Below are positions 8,863 through 17,816 of a DNA stretch of 64,000 nucleotides, piece by piece. The position numbers were made by a program, and so were the translations under genes. Positions within the stretch are counted from its first letter, which is position 1; every line of letters starts with the position of its first letter. The notes beneath the pieces were generated by a model, which made no database searches, had not been told where the DNA came from, and saw only the letters and a program-made list of their open reading frames with translations. Origin of the DNA: Planctomycetota bacterium (GTDB lineage: Bacteria > Planctomycetota > UBA8742 > UBA2392); the NCBI GenBank assembly GCA_020845475.1, contig JADLFN010000002.1, positions 62,001-126,000 of the forward strand. Reading direction: 5' to 3'.

Positions 8863-10143
8863 ATGGCCTACGAGAAAACGGTTCTTGACGAGCTTTCTTA
8901 CCGCGATGTACCCGCGATCATAGTGGGCGTGGCGTTGCCGGAATCAACACCCTTTGGCGATGAGCCATTGGAGGAGCTGGCGTCGCTTTGCGGCACGGCG
9001 GGCCTGCGCGTGCGCGGTGAGATTCATCAGAACCGCAAAGAAATTGACACCGCCTACTTCGTGGGCAAAGGCAAGGCGGGAGAAATTGCCGAAGCCGTCA
9101 AAGAGTCCGGCGCCAGGATCGTGGTCTTTGACAACGAGCTCAAACCCAGCCAGCAGATGAACCTTGAGGAAGTCTGCAACTGCTCGGTGATTGACCGAAC
9201 GGAGCTGATCCTTGCGATTTTCGCCCAGCACGCGCGCACACGTCAAGCCACCGTGCAAGTTGAGCTGGCGCGTGCCGAGTATGCGTTGCCTCGCCTGAAG
9301 AATCTGTGGAGCCACCTTGAACGCCAGCGCGGCGCGCTTTCCGCCGTGGGCGGTGCCGGCGAGCGCCAGATCGAGCTGGATCGCCGCATGTTGCGCAAGC
9401 GCATCTCGCGCCTCAAAGATGAACTCGACGAGATTCTGAAACGCCGCGAAATCGAAGTGGCGCGCCGCAGCGATTTGTTCCAGGTTGCGATCGTGGGCTA
9501 CACCAACGCGGGCAAGAGCACGCTCATGAATGCGCTCACGCAAGAGGGCGTGCTGGCGGAAAACAAGCTGTTTGCCACGCTCGACACGCGCACCTGCATC
9601 TGGAAATTGCCCGACCATAAGGTGCTCTTGAGCGACACCGTAGGCTTCATCCGCAACCTGCCGCACAAGCTCGTGGCCAGCTTCCAGGCCACACTTGAAG
9701 AAGTGCGCGAAGCGGACCTGCTCCTGCACGTCGTGGACCTGAGCCACCCCTCCGTGCAGGAAATGATTGACGCGGTGGACGCCGTGTTGGGTGAGGTGGG
9801 TGCGGCACACAAGCGCACGCTGATGGTCTTCAACAAGATCGATTGCGTGCGCGACCGGCCGCTGCTGGCGCAGCTTTACGAGCGCTACCCGGATCATGTC
9901 GAAATCTCGGCCCTCAATGGCACGGGCATCGACACGCTGGAGCATCGCGTTCAGGAGATTGTCGAAGAGCGCGAGACCAAACTGGACTGGAGCTTCAGCG
10001 CCGCCAACGGCAAGTTGCTGGCCTACCTAAAGCAGCACGGCAAGATTCTTGACGTGAGTTACGACGAGAACACAGTGCATGTAAAGGCGCTGCTCGAGCC
10101 GCGCTTTGTGGCCGCCGCCACCGAGATGCGCGACAAGTCCTGA
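8863..10143 (+). CDS. hflX: GTPase HflX
   Basis: 426 residues, ribosome-associated GTPase that splits 70S ribosomes under heat or stalling stress. The N-terminal HflX domain has the glycine-rich GGAGERQIELDRR (about 163-175), which forms the nucleotide-sensing linker. The GTPase core has G1 GYTNAGKST (212-220), switch region LFATLDTRT, G3 DTVGFIRNLPH and G4 NKID. C-terminal residues 360-426 form the family's small extra domain. It is transcribed away from the pilM-pilN operon across a heptamer-repeat spacer. Its location 3 kb before a chaperone block fits a stress role, but no heat-shock promoter is evident. Confidence 0.97.
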   Translation: MAYEKTVLDELSYRDVPAIIVGVALPESTPFGDEPLEELASLCGTAGLRVRGEIHQNRKEIDTAYFVGKGKAGEIAEAVKESGARIVVFDNELKPSQQMNLEEVCNCSVIDRTELILAIFAQHARTRQATVQVELARAEYALPRLKNLWSHLERQRGALSAVGGAGERQIELDRRMLRKRISRLKDELDEILKRREIEVARRSDLFQVAIVGYTNAGKSTLMNALTQEGVLAENKLFATLDTRTCIWKLPDHKVLLSDTVGFIRNLPHKLVASFQATLEEVREADLLLHVVDLSHPSVQEMIDAVDAVLGEVGAAHKRTLMVFNKIDCVRDRPLLAQLYERYPDHVEISALNGTGIDTLEHRVQEIVEERETKLDWSFSAANGKLLAYLKQHGKILDVSYDENTVHVKALLEPRFVAAATEMRDKS

Positions 10144-10214
10144 ATTACAAACAGAGTTTCCCGCTGTATTCGCACCGGCGTGCCTGAACGCTATGCTCTT
10201 GCGAGGAGGCCGCC

Positions 10215-10574
10215 ATGCACTACGGATTTGTCAGCCGCTATCACAACAGCACGTACAACGCCCAACAGCAGACCGAGGCGCAAAGCGACGCGCGCCACGC
10301 GCTGGGCGCCGTTGACCGCCTGGAAGACCTGATGACGCGCCATGCGCTCGTGCTGAAAACGCTGCTCACGTTCTGCGAGCAGAAAGGCCTCTTCAAGGAG
10401 CCGGAGTTCCTCAAACTGATGGAAGAAATCGATTTATCGGACGGAGTCGCCGATGGCCGCTACAAGCCGCAAGGCCAGCCGCGTGAATGTGTGGCCTGCG
10501 GACGCAAAAACCGGCGCACGGCCATGCGCTGCATGTACTGCGGCGAAGACATTAAAGAACGCGATGTGATGTAG
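10215..10574 (+). CDS. Small zinc-ribbon protein of unknown function
   Basis: 119 residues with a strong Shine-Dalgarno sequence (GCGAGGAGG) 5 nt before the ATG. The first 80 residues look helical (DARHALGAVDRLEDLMTRHALVLKTLL). The last 40 hold a rubredoxin-like zinc ribbon: CVACGRKN then CMYCGED, a CxxC-x13-CxxC arrangement expected to bind one zinc. No catalytic motif is seen. It lies between hflX and the YdcF-like gene in the same direction with short gaps, so it could be co-transcribed with either. I do not recognise the family. Confidence 0.78.
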   Translation: MHYGFVSRYHNSTYNAQQQTEAQSDARHALGAVDRLEDLMTRHALVLKTLLTFCEQKGLFKEPEFLKLMEEIDLSDGVADGRYKPQGQPRECVACGRKNRRTAMRCMYCGEDIKERDVM

Positions 10575-10604
10575 CCGCGGCGGTTTCTTTGCCGATAAGC
10601 GGGG

Positions 10605-11201
10605 ATGCGCCAAGCGCTTTACAAACTGGGTATCTTCGTCAAGCGCGCATCGATTGTGGCTGGCGGCATCGCCATCTGCCTTACGGGCTCGCTCTGGTTT
10701 CTGGGTGGTCGCCAATCTGATGAACGCGCTGATTGCATTGTGGTCTTCGGCGCGGCTGTGCGCAAAGGCCGCACACCCAGCGACGCACTGCAATATCGCC
10801 TGGATCACGCGCTTACGCTCTACCGCGCCAAGCGCGCGCCCACGATTGTCGTCACCGGCGGCGGCGAAGGCGGCTACGCCGAGGCCCACGTCATGGCCGA
10901 CTGGCTCGCCAGCCGCGGCGTGAACCGCGACGCCATCATCATCGACAACGACTCCGAAACAACGCGTGACAGCGGACAGCGCGTTGCGGCACTCATGAAA
11001 CAACGCGGCATGAAATCCGCGCTAGTTGTAAGCCAATGGTTTCACGTAGCCCGCTGCCGCCTCGTGCTCGAACAGGCCGGAGTCGCCCGCACCGAAGCCG
11101 CGCCTTGCGGAGGAAACACGCTAAGGCGCGAGCCGTTTTTTGTCGCACGAGAAATGCTTGGCCTGCCGGCCTACGCGCTGCACCTCGACAAACTGCGCTA
11201 G
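10605..11201 (+). CDS. YdcF-like DUF218 protein
   Basis: 198 residues: an N-terminal membrane anchor (about 14-34) and a DUF218 domain. The recognisable blocks are IVVFGAAVRKGRTPSDALQYRLD, IVVTGGGEGGYAEAHVMADWL and NDSETTRDSGQRVAAL, then SALVVSQWFHVARC, all typical of YdcF/SanA-type proteins facing the periplasm. The biochemical role of the family is unsettled; links to envelope barrier function and nucleotide binding have been proposed. Its TAG stop at 11199-11201 overlaps the TAG stop of the convergent gene at 11198-11200. Confidence 0.88.
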   Translation: MRQALYKLGIFVKRASIVAGGIAICLTGSLWFLGGRQSDERADCIVVFGAAVRKGRTPSDALQYRLDHALTLYRAKRAPTIVVTGGGEGGYAEAHVMADWLASRGVNRDAIIIDNDSETTRDSGQRVAALMKQRGMKSALVVSQWFHVARCRLVLEQAGVARTEAAPCGGNTLRREPFFVAREMLGLPAYALHLDKLR

Positions 11202-13003
11202 TTGCGCATTACGGGCATGCGTACGATTACGGTACAGCGGCCTCGTGTTGCGGGATAAATAATGTTGACGTCAGGATCCTCCCAGAAATTGACTTCGCAT
11301 GTGTAGGTGGCGATAGGCTCGAGTTTTGAGGAACTCTCGCCCGCGTAGAGCACAAACGCACGCGCTCCCCACGAAACGGACTTGAACGAATACTCCCTCT
11401 GGTCTATCGCGACCGGAACTCCGCCCGACCACAACCTGGAAACTTGCTCATCTGGCGAACGCGTGAACACAATGGCCGCCTGAGTCAGGGCAATCAGCCG
11501 CATCGGCCGTTTGCTGCTTACAACGGCATCCAGCACAACCGCTGTTGTCACCTTCAGCGGTGCCAGGAGCTGCCATTGGTACCGTTGACTTTTCGCGTCA
11601 AACGAGGAGCGCACCATGGCTCGCTCCTCATCACTCTTTTGCCTGTGTTCAAGGTTGTAGGTTCTGGCAAACCCCTGCACCGTGGTGATACGAAGCAATC
11701 GCTCTTCGGACTGCTGGCGGGCGTAGAACTCAAAGCGGCCATCCTCTCCTGCGTACGTCACGTCCGTCGTGTTGACTGCGGCAATGCGCGCAGCCGCCAC
11801 CCCATCTCCGGCCGCACCATCCTCGTACCAATTGGAGCAGACAATGCCCTGGCACAGGCTTGAGCGTGCGGGACGCAGCGTCACTTGTACGGTCACGAGA
11901 TCCTTGGAGAGCTTGTCAGTCTCTACTGCGTCGGCCGCCCAGCCATTGCCGCTCGCGCCGACACGCAGTTGGCCAATATGGCCGCGCGGCAAGCGAAACA
12001 CGATATCGCCTTGCGCGGGCGCGATCAGGCTCATGAAGATGTGGTCGTCGAACGTGGGCCCGCTTTCGTCGCGTAACTCGCACCAGACGCGCACGGACTC
12101 TTCTATGGGGCGGGGGTTGGTCACGCGCACCCGAACGCGCAAGCCGCGCGATTTTTCGAGCTTGATTTCGTGCATTCCGTTGGAATTGGCCTCAGAAGTG
12201 ATCTGCAGGCGCTCGGTGCGCGCGGCTACTGGGCTCATGCCGTCGGCAATAATGCAAAGACGGGCCTCACGAGTTGTTGCGTCGCACGCTTCAGCGTCTT
12301 CCTTTGACAGGTAGAGTACGAACTCGCCGTTGCCGTTGGTGATCGCGCGCAGAGAGGACGGTTCTCCCTTCTTCAGCACGGCAGCCACTACGACATTCTC
12401 AAGCCCCTGCAGTTTCTGGTTTTCGACCACTCGGCCACGAATCAGCACGACGCCGGCTTTCTCAAGTTCCTGCAGCTCCGGCGACTTCACACCGCCTTCA
12501 ACTCGAGCGAGCTTGTACGCCCTGTCATCCGTGTAGCCGCTGCGCGCAGACGTATTGGGCCTCGTTCGCACAAAGAATGGTCTGAGCGAAGACTTGATGC
12601 TGTTGCGCGTAAGTGTTTCGTCTTCGGTCTGAATGGCGAGATCGCTGAATGGCGTGTCGATGCGCGCTTCGATCGTGCTCTGGGGCGCGGCATCAGCGGT
12701 CTTGCCTATGCCTTCTTCGGGGGCTTTCTCGGGCTCGGCCTTGCGCCAGCCACCGCCTGCGTCATCCGGGATATTGCCGGCCTTTACGGTGTCTGCGGTT
12801 CGCTCCGTGAGCGAGCGGCCTTCTTCGCTGTCAGGTTCGTCGTGGGCTTCGCTGGGCGAGCCGGGGCGCCAGTAGGGGCTGTCTTCGCTGGCCATGAATT
12901 CTTCGACGCTGCCGTAGCGCGCGGTCAGATAGGCCCACGAGCCGAGCAAGATCGCGGCGAGCACGATAACGGCAACAAGCGAAAATCGGGCAAGGCCTTG
13001 CAT
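11198..13003 (-). CDS. Membrane-anchored protein with carboxypeptidase-regulatory-like domain
   Basis: 601 residues. One N-terminal membrane helix (about 6-26) is followed by a long low-complexity acidic stretch to about 150 (DEPDSEEGRSL and similar), then beta-rich sequence. The block GVVLIRGRVVENQKLQGLENVVVAAVL (near 185) is a carboxypeptidase-regulatory-like or prealbumin-like domain, and another follows near 385 (CQGIVCSNWYEDGAAGDGVAAARIAAV). It is most likely a surface or periplasmic protein. No enzyme motif is seen. It is a smaller relative of the protein at 21932. Upstream on its strand lies an intergenic strip and then unrelated plus-strand genes. Confidence 0.7.
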   Translation of the reverse strand: MQGLARFSLVAVIVLAAILLGSWAYLTARYGSVEEFMASEDSPYWRPGSPSEAHDEPDSEEGRSLTERTADTVKAGNIPDDAGGGWRKAEPEKAPEEGIGKTADAAPQSTIEARIDTPFSDLAIQTEDETLTRNSIKSSLRPFFVRTRPNTSARSGYTDDRAYKLARVEGGVKSPELQELEKAGVVLIRGRVVENQKLQGLENVVVAAVLKKGEPSSLRAITNGNGEFVLYLSKEDAEACDATTREARLCIIADGMSPVAARTERLQITSEANSNGMHEIKLEKSRGLRVRVRVTNPRPIEESVRVWCELRDESGPTFDDHIFMSLIAPAQGDIVFRLPRGHIGQLRVGASGNGWAADAVETDKLSKDLVTVQVTLRPARSSLCQGIVCSNWYEDGAAGDGVAAARIAAVNTTDVTYAGEDGRFEFYARQQSEERLLRITTVQGFARTYNLEHRQKSDEERAMVRSSFDAKSQRYQWQLLAPLKVTTAVVLDAVVSSKRPMRLIALTQAAIVFTRSPDEQVSRLWSGGVPVAIDQREYSFKSVSWGARAFVLYAGESSSKLEPIATYTCEVNFWEDPDVNIIYPATRGRCTVIVRMPVMRN

Positions 13004-13073
13004 GGGCGCCTCGCAGCGGGGGACGGGGATTTCATGTTAACGCCGGCATGCGCGCGCCGTTGCGGAATTCGCG

Positions 13074-13436
13074 TTACTTCTTGCGGGCGGATTTTGAGGC
13101 TTTCTCGGGCTCTTTGGAAGGCGTGGCTTCCTTCTTCAGCGCGGCATCTTTGGTGGGCGTACTTTCAGCGGGGCCCGTCGAGTCCGGCTTATTGTCCTTG
13201 GCTGCTGTCTCGGCCGGCGCCGTTGTTTCCGATTTGACGGCGCCTTCCTTGGAACGGGCGTAATCAGTCAAATAGAAGCCGCTGCCCTTGAAAATCAGAC
13301 CTCCGCCCTTGCTGATGAGTTTCTTGACGCGGCGCTTCCTGCACTTCGGGCAGACCTTCACCGGCTTGGCGCTCATGCTCTGGAACACCTCGAACTCGTG
13401 CTTGCAGGCTTCACAGCGGTATTCGTAAGTGGGCAT
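13074..13436 (-). CDS. FmdB-family zinc-ribbon protein
   Basis: 120 residues. The start MPTYEYRCEACKHEFE is the FmdB signature, with zinc ligands C8 and C11 and, after a 17-residue loop, CPKC (about 29-32). The hallmark glycine stretch (SKGGGLIFKGSGFYLTDY) follows. The remainder is a charged, alanine/lysine/threonine-rich disordered tail longer than usual for the family. FmdB proteins are putative regulators of unproven function. In this window it starts the downstream side of the grpE-dnaJ block, separated from grpE by a heptamer-repeat spacer. Confidence 0.88.
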   Translation of the reverse strand: MPTYEYRCEACKHEFEVFQSMSAKPVKVCPKCRKRRVKKLISKGGGLIFKGSGFYLTDYARSKEGAVKSETTAPAETAAKDNKPDSTGPAESTPTKDAALKKEATPSKEPEKASKSARKK

Positions 13437-13441
13437 GAGTT

Positions 13442-13469
13442 CAATTTACAATCGAAAATTTGCAATTAG
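13442..13469. repeat. Short heptamer tandem-repeat element
   Basis: Four degenerate 7-nt units in a row: CAATTTA, CAATCGA, AAATTTG, CAATTAG. It is much more AT-rich than its surroundings and fills the gap between the FmdB-like gene and grpE. It shares the 7-nt period with the other elements but has no clear inverted second arm. Confidence 0.6.
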
Positions 13470-13484
13470 ACTACTCTTGACGCG

Positions 13485-14141
13485 TCAAGCCTTTTTGTTC
13501 ACGACTACTTTGGCGGGGCGCAGCACGCGGTCGTGGAGCCTCCAGCCCTTCTCGAAAACTTGCGACACGGTGTTATCCGCGAGCTTGGCGTCGTTGCTCA
13601 TCATCAGGGCTTCATGCTCGCTGGGATCAAAGGGCTTGCCTTGCGCGTCAATGGGTCTCAGGCCGCTGTTGGCCAGCGAGGTGAGCATGGCCTGGTGCGT
13701 GAGTTTCAGGCCGTCGAAAAGCGCCTGGAAGTCTTTGGATTTCTCGCTGGCGGCCATGGCGCGTTCGAGATTGTCGATGGGCGCGAACAATTCTTTGGCA
13801 AAGGAGCCCACAATATACCTGGCGGTTTCCGCCTGCTCTCGCTCGAGGCGTTTCTTGGCATTCTCGAATTCGGCCTGGGAGCGGCGCGCGACATCGAGCC
13901 AGTGTTCCGATTCCGCGGCGCGCTTGGCCAGCGCCAGCAAGTCGGCGTCGGGTAACTGGCGCAGCGCCGCGACTTTTCGCTCATCGGGAACATCGCTGCC
14001 CGCAATCGCTTCTCCGGCAAGTGCATCGGCTGAAGCCTTGCTTTCGGCGGCGTTGTGAACAACATCTTCAGGGGCTTTGTCGGCCGCTTCCTGCTCGGTG
14101 ACCTTTGCGGGATCCCTGGGGTTTTCAGCTTTCTTGGCCAT
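13485..14141 (-). CDS. grpE: Nucleotide exchange factor GrpE
   Basis: 218 residues. GrpE releases ADP from DnaK in the Hsp70 cycle. The N-terminal 85 residues are charged and disordered; the long dimerisation helix is at about 80-130 (SQAEFENAKKRLEREQAETARYIVGSFAKEL); the C-terminal beta-domain ends with DNTVSQVFEKGWRLHDRVLRPAKVVV, matching the family signature. The ATG at 14141 follows CGAGG; the ATG five codons upstream lacks a site. It lies directly downstream of dnaJ on the same strand, but dnaK itself is not in the window. Confidence 0.95.
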   Translation of the reverse strand: MAKKAENPRDPAKVTEQEAADKAPEDVVHNAAESKASADALAGEAIAGSDVPDERKVAALRQLPDADLLALAKRAAESEHWLDVARRSQAEFENAKKRLEREQAETARYIVGSFAKELFAPIDNLERAMAASEKSKDFQALFDGLKLTHQAMLTSLANSGLRPIDAQGKPFDPSEHEALMMSNDAKLADNTVSQVFEKGWRLHDRVLRPAKVVVNKKA

Positions 14142-14202
14142 GAATGCCTCGTTCATTCAACGCATTACCACAAATTCCTAACTCCTGAGCTGTTCGAAAG
14201 GA

Positions 14203-14227
14203 CCACGGGTCGGAAGGCCGGTGCTAC
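14203..14227 (-). repeat. REP-like palindrome with GTAG foot at the dnaJ stop
   Basis: On the minus strand the sequence begins GTAGCACCGGCC and continues into an imperfect palindrome. The GTAG tetranucleotide at the foot is the hallmark of REP elements handled by RAYT transposases. Its TAG is the stop codon of dnaJ. Confidence 0.6.
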
Positions 14228-15366
14228 TTTCCGATCAGCTTTTTCATCATGTCCAAGAAACCCTGGCGCTCGGGCGTTACGTTCTGGTCTTCGGTTTCTG
14301 CAAACGAACGCAGCAGTTTCTCCTGGTCCTTGGTCAACTTGCGCGGCACTTCCACGACGACTTCCACCAACTGGTCGCCCTTGCCGTAGCCTCCCAGCCT
14401 TGGGAAACCTTCACCCTTGAGTTTCAACACCGTTTGGCTTTGCGTGCCTCGCGGAACCTTGAGCTCGGATTTGCCGCGCAGCGTGGGCACTTCGATGCTC
14501 GCGCCCAGAGCGGCTTGTGCAAACGAGATTGGCACCACGAGGTAGACGTCGGCCTCGGCCCGCTTGAACACCGGGTGCGGCTTGATGCGAACGTCGCAAA
14601 GCAGATCACCGGACTCTGCTCCGGGATCACCCGATTCGCCCTCGCCCGCAACACGCAGCGTAATGCCGTCTTCGATGCCCGCCGGAACCTTGATCTTTAT
14701 TTCGCGCGGCTTGACTACGCGGCCCGCACCGCGGCATGTGCCGCAGGGATCAGTGATGACCTCGCCGGTGCCGCCGCATTGCGGGCAAGTGCTGCGCATC
14801 TGAAAAAAGCCCGCGCTGGACATCACTGCGCCCGCGCCGCCACAGGTGTTACAGATGCTTGGCTTGGTGCCCGCCTTGGCGCCAGAGCCGTGACAGGTTT
14901 CGCACAGTTCACCGCGGCGCAACTCGATGGTCTTTTCGATGGCCTCAACGGGATCGGCAAAATTCAATTCAACGGCGCAGCGCAGTGAAGCGCCGCGCCG
15001 TGCACGGCGCTGGCCGCGACCGCCGCCCCGGCCGCCGCCGCCGAAGAAGTCGCCGAATACGCTGCTGCCGAAAATGTCGCCAAAGGCGCTGAAGATGTCT
15101 TCAACGTTGGTGAACTGGCCGCCGCCGGGGAATCCCTGGGCATCCACGCCGGCGTGGCCGAACTGGTCGTAGCTGCGGCGCTTTTGCTCGTCGGAAAGCA
15201 CACCGTAGGCCTCGGCGGCTTCCTTGAATTTGCCTTCGGCCTCTTTGTCACCCTGATTGCGGTCAGGGTGAAATTTCAGCGCGAGCTTGTGGTAAGCCTT
15301 CTTGAGCTCATCGGCCGAGGCATTCTTCTCGACGCCGAGGATTTCGTAGTAGTCGCGCTTGGCCAT
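14224..15366 (-). CDS. dnaJ: Chaperone DnaJ
   Basis: 380 residues with full type-I Hsp40 architecture: J-domain 1-70 with HPD at 33-35, a Gly/Phe-rich segment (about 72-125), four zinc-binding CxxCxGxG repeats ([32 protein letters not shown], about 155-215) and the C-terminal substrate-binding domains. It delivers unfolded clients to DnaK and stimulates its ATPase. The TAG stop is part of a REP-like GTAG palindrome. grpE follows directly. Together with the chaperonin genes upstream on the same strand, this makes a proteostasis block. Confidence 0.98.
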   Translation of the reverse strand: MAKRDYYEILGVEKNASADELKKAYHKLALKFHPDRNQGDKEAEGKFKEAAEAYGVLSDEQKRRSYDQFGHAGVDAQGFPGGGQFTNVEDIFSAFGDIFGSSVFGDFFGGGGRGGGRGQRRARRGASLRCAVELNFADPVEAIEKTIELRRGELCETCHGSGAKAGTKPSICNTCGGAGAVMSSAGFFQMRSTCPQCGGTGEVITDPCGTCRGAGRVVKPREIKIKVPAGIEDGITLRVAGEGESGDPGAESGDLLCDVRIKPHPVFKRAEADVYLVVPISFAQAALGASIEVPTLRGKSELKVPRGTQSQTVLKLKGEGFPRLGGYGKGDQLVEVVVEVPRKLTKDQEKLLRSFAETEDQNVTPERQGFLDMMKKLIGK

Positions 15367-15396
15367 AACACCCGTTGCAGGCGGGCCTGACCCGCA

Positions 15397-15735
15397 CTAT
15401 TTGGCGCGGCGAATCAAACCGTCGCGCGAATCCACCACTTCCCAGCCTTCGCCCGCCAGCTTGTTCATCAGGTTCAGCGCGTTGAGGCGTTCGATGTGAA
15501 CGTTTTCGCCCGTTTCATAGACGAACACGTGCGCCGCCAGGTATTGCTTATCCTTGGGCTGCGCCGCCCAACGCTCGACCTCAAGGTCATAACTTTCAGC
15601 GCGGCTTACCTTGACGATGTAACCGTACTCAAAGCCCTTGCCCTGCGCCTGCACGGGCTGCTGCGCCTGGAAGGCCAGCATCCCCACCATCAGAATCAAC
15701 ATAGCCAGCAGTGTTGCAACGGAAGCGACTTTCAT
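15397..15735 (-). CDS. Small exported DUF4177-like protein
   Basis: 112 residues. The start ATG at 15735 follows CGGAGAACGCC. A signal peptide is clear (MKVASVATLLAMLILMVGML, cleavage probably after QAQ near residue 31). The mature part of about 80 residues ends in KLAGEGWEVVDSRDGLIRRA, the pattern of DUF4177-type small domains (helix, then GWELVxxxxxxLIxxR). No function is known. It lies 30 nt upstream of dnaJ on the same strand, so co-transcription is possible. Confidence 0.72.
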   Translation of the reverse strand: MKVASVATLLAMLILMVGMLAFQAQQPVQAQGKGFEYGYIVKVSRAESYDLEVERWAAQPKDKQYLAAHVFVYETGENVHIERLNALNLMNKLAGEGWEVVDSRDGLIRRAK

Positions 15736-15847
15736 GGCGTTCTCCGGACAGGAATTTGTCTTGGACGCAGAACCGATGCTTTGAGTTCTCGCCAAGTAGC
15801 GCCACTTCAGCTTTTGCTCCGTTTGATTTCCTCCGGTTTCCGGATGC

Positions 15848-16054
15848 TCAAACCTTCTGCCGGTTTTCCGGCGCTTCGCGCCATGCCCGCTTGATTGCGA
15901 CTTCTTGCTCCCGAGTCAGCCGTGCGGCTTCCAGGTTCACGATGCCGCGCTTTGCGTCTAGCGTAACTTCGCCTTTGATCGCGCCCCACTCGAACTGCGC
16001 GTGGCGGTTGCCCGAGGCATCCGTGTACGCCGAGTGGAAGCGGATTTCTTCCAT
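15848..16054 (-). CDS. Small hypothetical protein
   Basis: 68 residues, MEEIRFHSAYTDASGNRH at the start and a charged helix (LTREQEVAIKRAWREAPENRQ) at the end. GAAAG lies 6 nt before the ATG at 16054. The gene sits between groEL and the exported DUF4177-like gene, downstream of a GTAG REP palindrome. The sequence has even codon usage and reads as a real small protein, but I recognise no family. An alternative is that only part of it is translated. Confidence 0.5.
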   Translation of the reverse strand: MEEIRFHSAYTDASGNRHAQFEWGAIKGEVTLDAKRGIVNLEAARLTREQEVAIKRAWREAPENRQKV

Positions 16055-16092
16055 GCCAGTCTTTCGCAGGGGCGCAGAATGCCGCGTCCCTG

Positions 16093-16116
16093 CACGGGCC
16101 GGGAGGCCCGTGCTAC
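16093..16116 (-). repeat. REP-like palindrome with GTAG foot at the groEL stop
   Basis: Minus strand: GTAGCACGGGCC, then TCCC, then GGCCCGTG, a clean palindrome on a GTAG foot. The TAG is the stop codon of the groEL gene ending at 16113. Confidence 0.65.
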
Positions 16117-17717
16117 GCCACTGCCCCGGCGACCGCTTTGTGCTCCTTGACCTCGGTGACAAGCGTATTGGTGGTCAAAATCAGACCCGCCACGGAAGCC
16201 GCGTTCTGGATAGCGCAGCGCGCAACCTTGGCCGGGTCAATCACGCCCGCCTTGAGCATGTCGCCGTATTCGCCCTTGAGCGCGTTGTAGCCGTAGCTGA
16301 AGGTGTCCTTCTCCTTGATGCTCTCGACCACGAGGCGGCCGTCCTGGCCTGCGTTGTCCGCAATCTGGCGCGTGGGCACTTCCAGCGCTGCCGCGAGAAC
16401 CTGCGCACCGTAGCGTTCATCGCCGCTGAACTTTGCGGCGCGAATGGCCTGGGCTGCGCGCAGGTACGTCACGCCGCCGCCGGGCACTATGCCTTCCTGC
16501 TTGGCTGCGCGCGTGGCATGCAGCGCGTCGTCAACGCGGAACTTGCGTTCCTTCATTTCGGCTTCAGTATGGCCGCCTACCCGAATCATGGCAACGCCGC
16601 CCACGAGTTTGGCCAGGCGCTCTTGCAGTTTCTCTTTGTCGTACTGGCTCTGGCTCTGCTCGATCTGGCTGCGCAGTTGTGTACAGCGCACTTCGACTTC
16701 CTTCTTCTTGCCGCCGCCTTCGATGATCGTGGTGTTGTCTTTGTCCACGGTTACGCGCTTGGCTTTGCCGAGCTGTTCGATCTTGACGGATTCAAGCGTG
16801 ATGCCGAGATCTTCGCTGATGTGCTGGCCGCCGCAGAGAATCGCGAGATCATCGAGCATGGCCTTGCGGCGATCTCCAAAGCCGGGCGCCTTGACCGCGC
16901 ACACTTGCAGGTTGCCGCGCAGGCGGTTGACCACGAGCGTGGCCAGCACTTCGGCGTCGATGTCTTCAGCTACGATGAGCAGGGCTTTGCCCTGCTGCGC
17001 CACGAGTTCCAGCAGCGGAATCAGCTCGCGCACGCTGGAGATCTTCTTCTCGTAGAAGAGAATAAAGGGGTTCTCGAACTCGCAGGTGAGGTCGTTGGGG
17101 TTCGTGATGAAATAGGGGCTCATGTAGCCCTTGTCGAAGCTCAGGCCGTCAACGTATTCCAGCTCGGTCTTGAGGCCCTTGCCTTCTTCCACCGTGACCA
17201 CGCCTTCGTCGCCGACCTTCTTGATCGCTTCGGCCATGAGTCCACCCACTTCGGCGTCCTGATTGGCTGAAATCGTGGCGACGGCTTTGAGCTCCTCGTC
17301 GTTCTTGATTTTCTTGGCGTTCTCTTTGATGAAGTTCACCGCGACAATCACGGCTTTGTCGATCCCGCGCTTTAGGTCCTGCGGGCCGATGCCGGTGGCC
17401 AGCATCTTGAGGCCTTCATCGAGCACGGCTTCGGCAATCACGGTTGCCGTGCTGGTTCCGTCGCCGGCTTCGTCGTTGGTCTTGCTGGCGACTTCCTGCA
17501 CGAGCTTGGCACCCATGTTTTCGAAGGGATCGGGCAACTCGATCTCCTTGGCAACGGTCACGCCGTCGTTGACGGCCTGGGGGCCGCCAAAGCTTTTGCC
17601 CATCAGGGCGAGGCGGCCGGCGGGGCCGAGCGTTTGCTTGACGGCGCGGGCAAGCTGGTGAACGCCCTTAGCGATTTTTGCGCGGGCTTCGAGGTCGTAC
17701 AGGATCTGTTTAGCCAT
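16113..17717 (-). CDS. groEL: 60-kDa chaperonin GroEL (copy 1, downstream of groES)
   Basis: 534 residues. Hallmarks include GDGTSTAT (ATP binding, near 87), NDGVTVAKEIEL, KAPGFGDRRKAML (apical domain) and EGIVPGGGVTYLRA. It forms the double-ring folding chamber with GroES. The C-terminus stops at EHKAVAGAVA; the flexible GGM-repeat tail is missing. N-terminal QILYDLEARAKIAKGVHQLARAVKQTLGPAGR deviates from the canonical metal/ATP loop (usually LGPKGR; here PAGR). It follows groES at about 100 nt, across a heptamer-repeat spacer. Identity to copy 2 is clearly partial, so this is an old duplication. Confidence 0.96.
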   Translation of the reverse strand: MAKQILYDLEARAKIAKGVHQLARAVKQTLGPAGRLALMGKSFGGPQAVNDGVTVAKEIELPDPFENMGAKLVQEVASKTNDEAGDGTSTATVIAEAVLDEGLKMLATGIGPQDLKRGIDKAVIVAVNFIKENAKKIKNDEELKAVATISANQDAEVGGLMAEAIKKVGDEGVVTVEEGKGLKTELEYVDGLSFDKGYMSPYFITNPNDLTCEFENPFILFYEKKISSVRELIPLLELVAQQGKALLIVAEDIDAEVLATLVVNRLRGNLQVCAVKAPGFGDRRKAMLDDLAILCGGQHISEDLGITLESVKIEQLGKAKRVTVDKDNTTIIEGGGKKKEVEVRCTQLRSQIEQSQSQYDKEKLQERLAKLVGGVAMIRVGGHTEAEMKERKFRVDDALHATRAAKQEGIVPGGGVTYLRAAQAIRAAKFSGDERYGAQVLAAALEVPTRQIADNAGQDGRLVVESIKEKDTFSYGYNALKGEYGDMLKAGVIDPAKVARCAIQNAASVAGLILTTNTLVTEVKEHKAVAGAVA

Positions 17718-17728
17718 GGTCTTGTCTC

Positions 17729-17816
17729 GGTAGTCGGTCGTCGGTGTTCGGTCGTCGGTGTCGAAAATCGGCGCGGTTTTGTTCCGGCGACCGATGACCG
17801 ACTACCGACGACTGCC
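17729..17816. repeat. Heptamer tandem-repeat element, inverted arms
   Basis: Left arm: GGTAGTC, GGTCGTC, GGTGTTC, GGTCGTC, GGTGTCG. The right arm, read on the other strand, is GTC then GTC, GGTAGTC, GGTCATC, GGTCGCC. It fills the groES-groEL gap and touches the groES stop codon, so the hairpin would sit in the operon mRNA. Confidence 0.85.

Noticed and set aside
8944-9945. Open frame opposite hflX
   Set aside because: Shadow frame of a strongly conserved GTPase gene.
15711-17270. Long open frame opposite groEL
   Set aside because: An antisense shadow caused by high GC and codon bias of groEL; the protein has no recognisable content.
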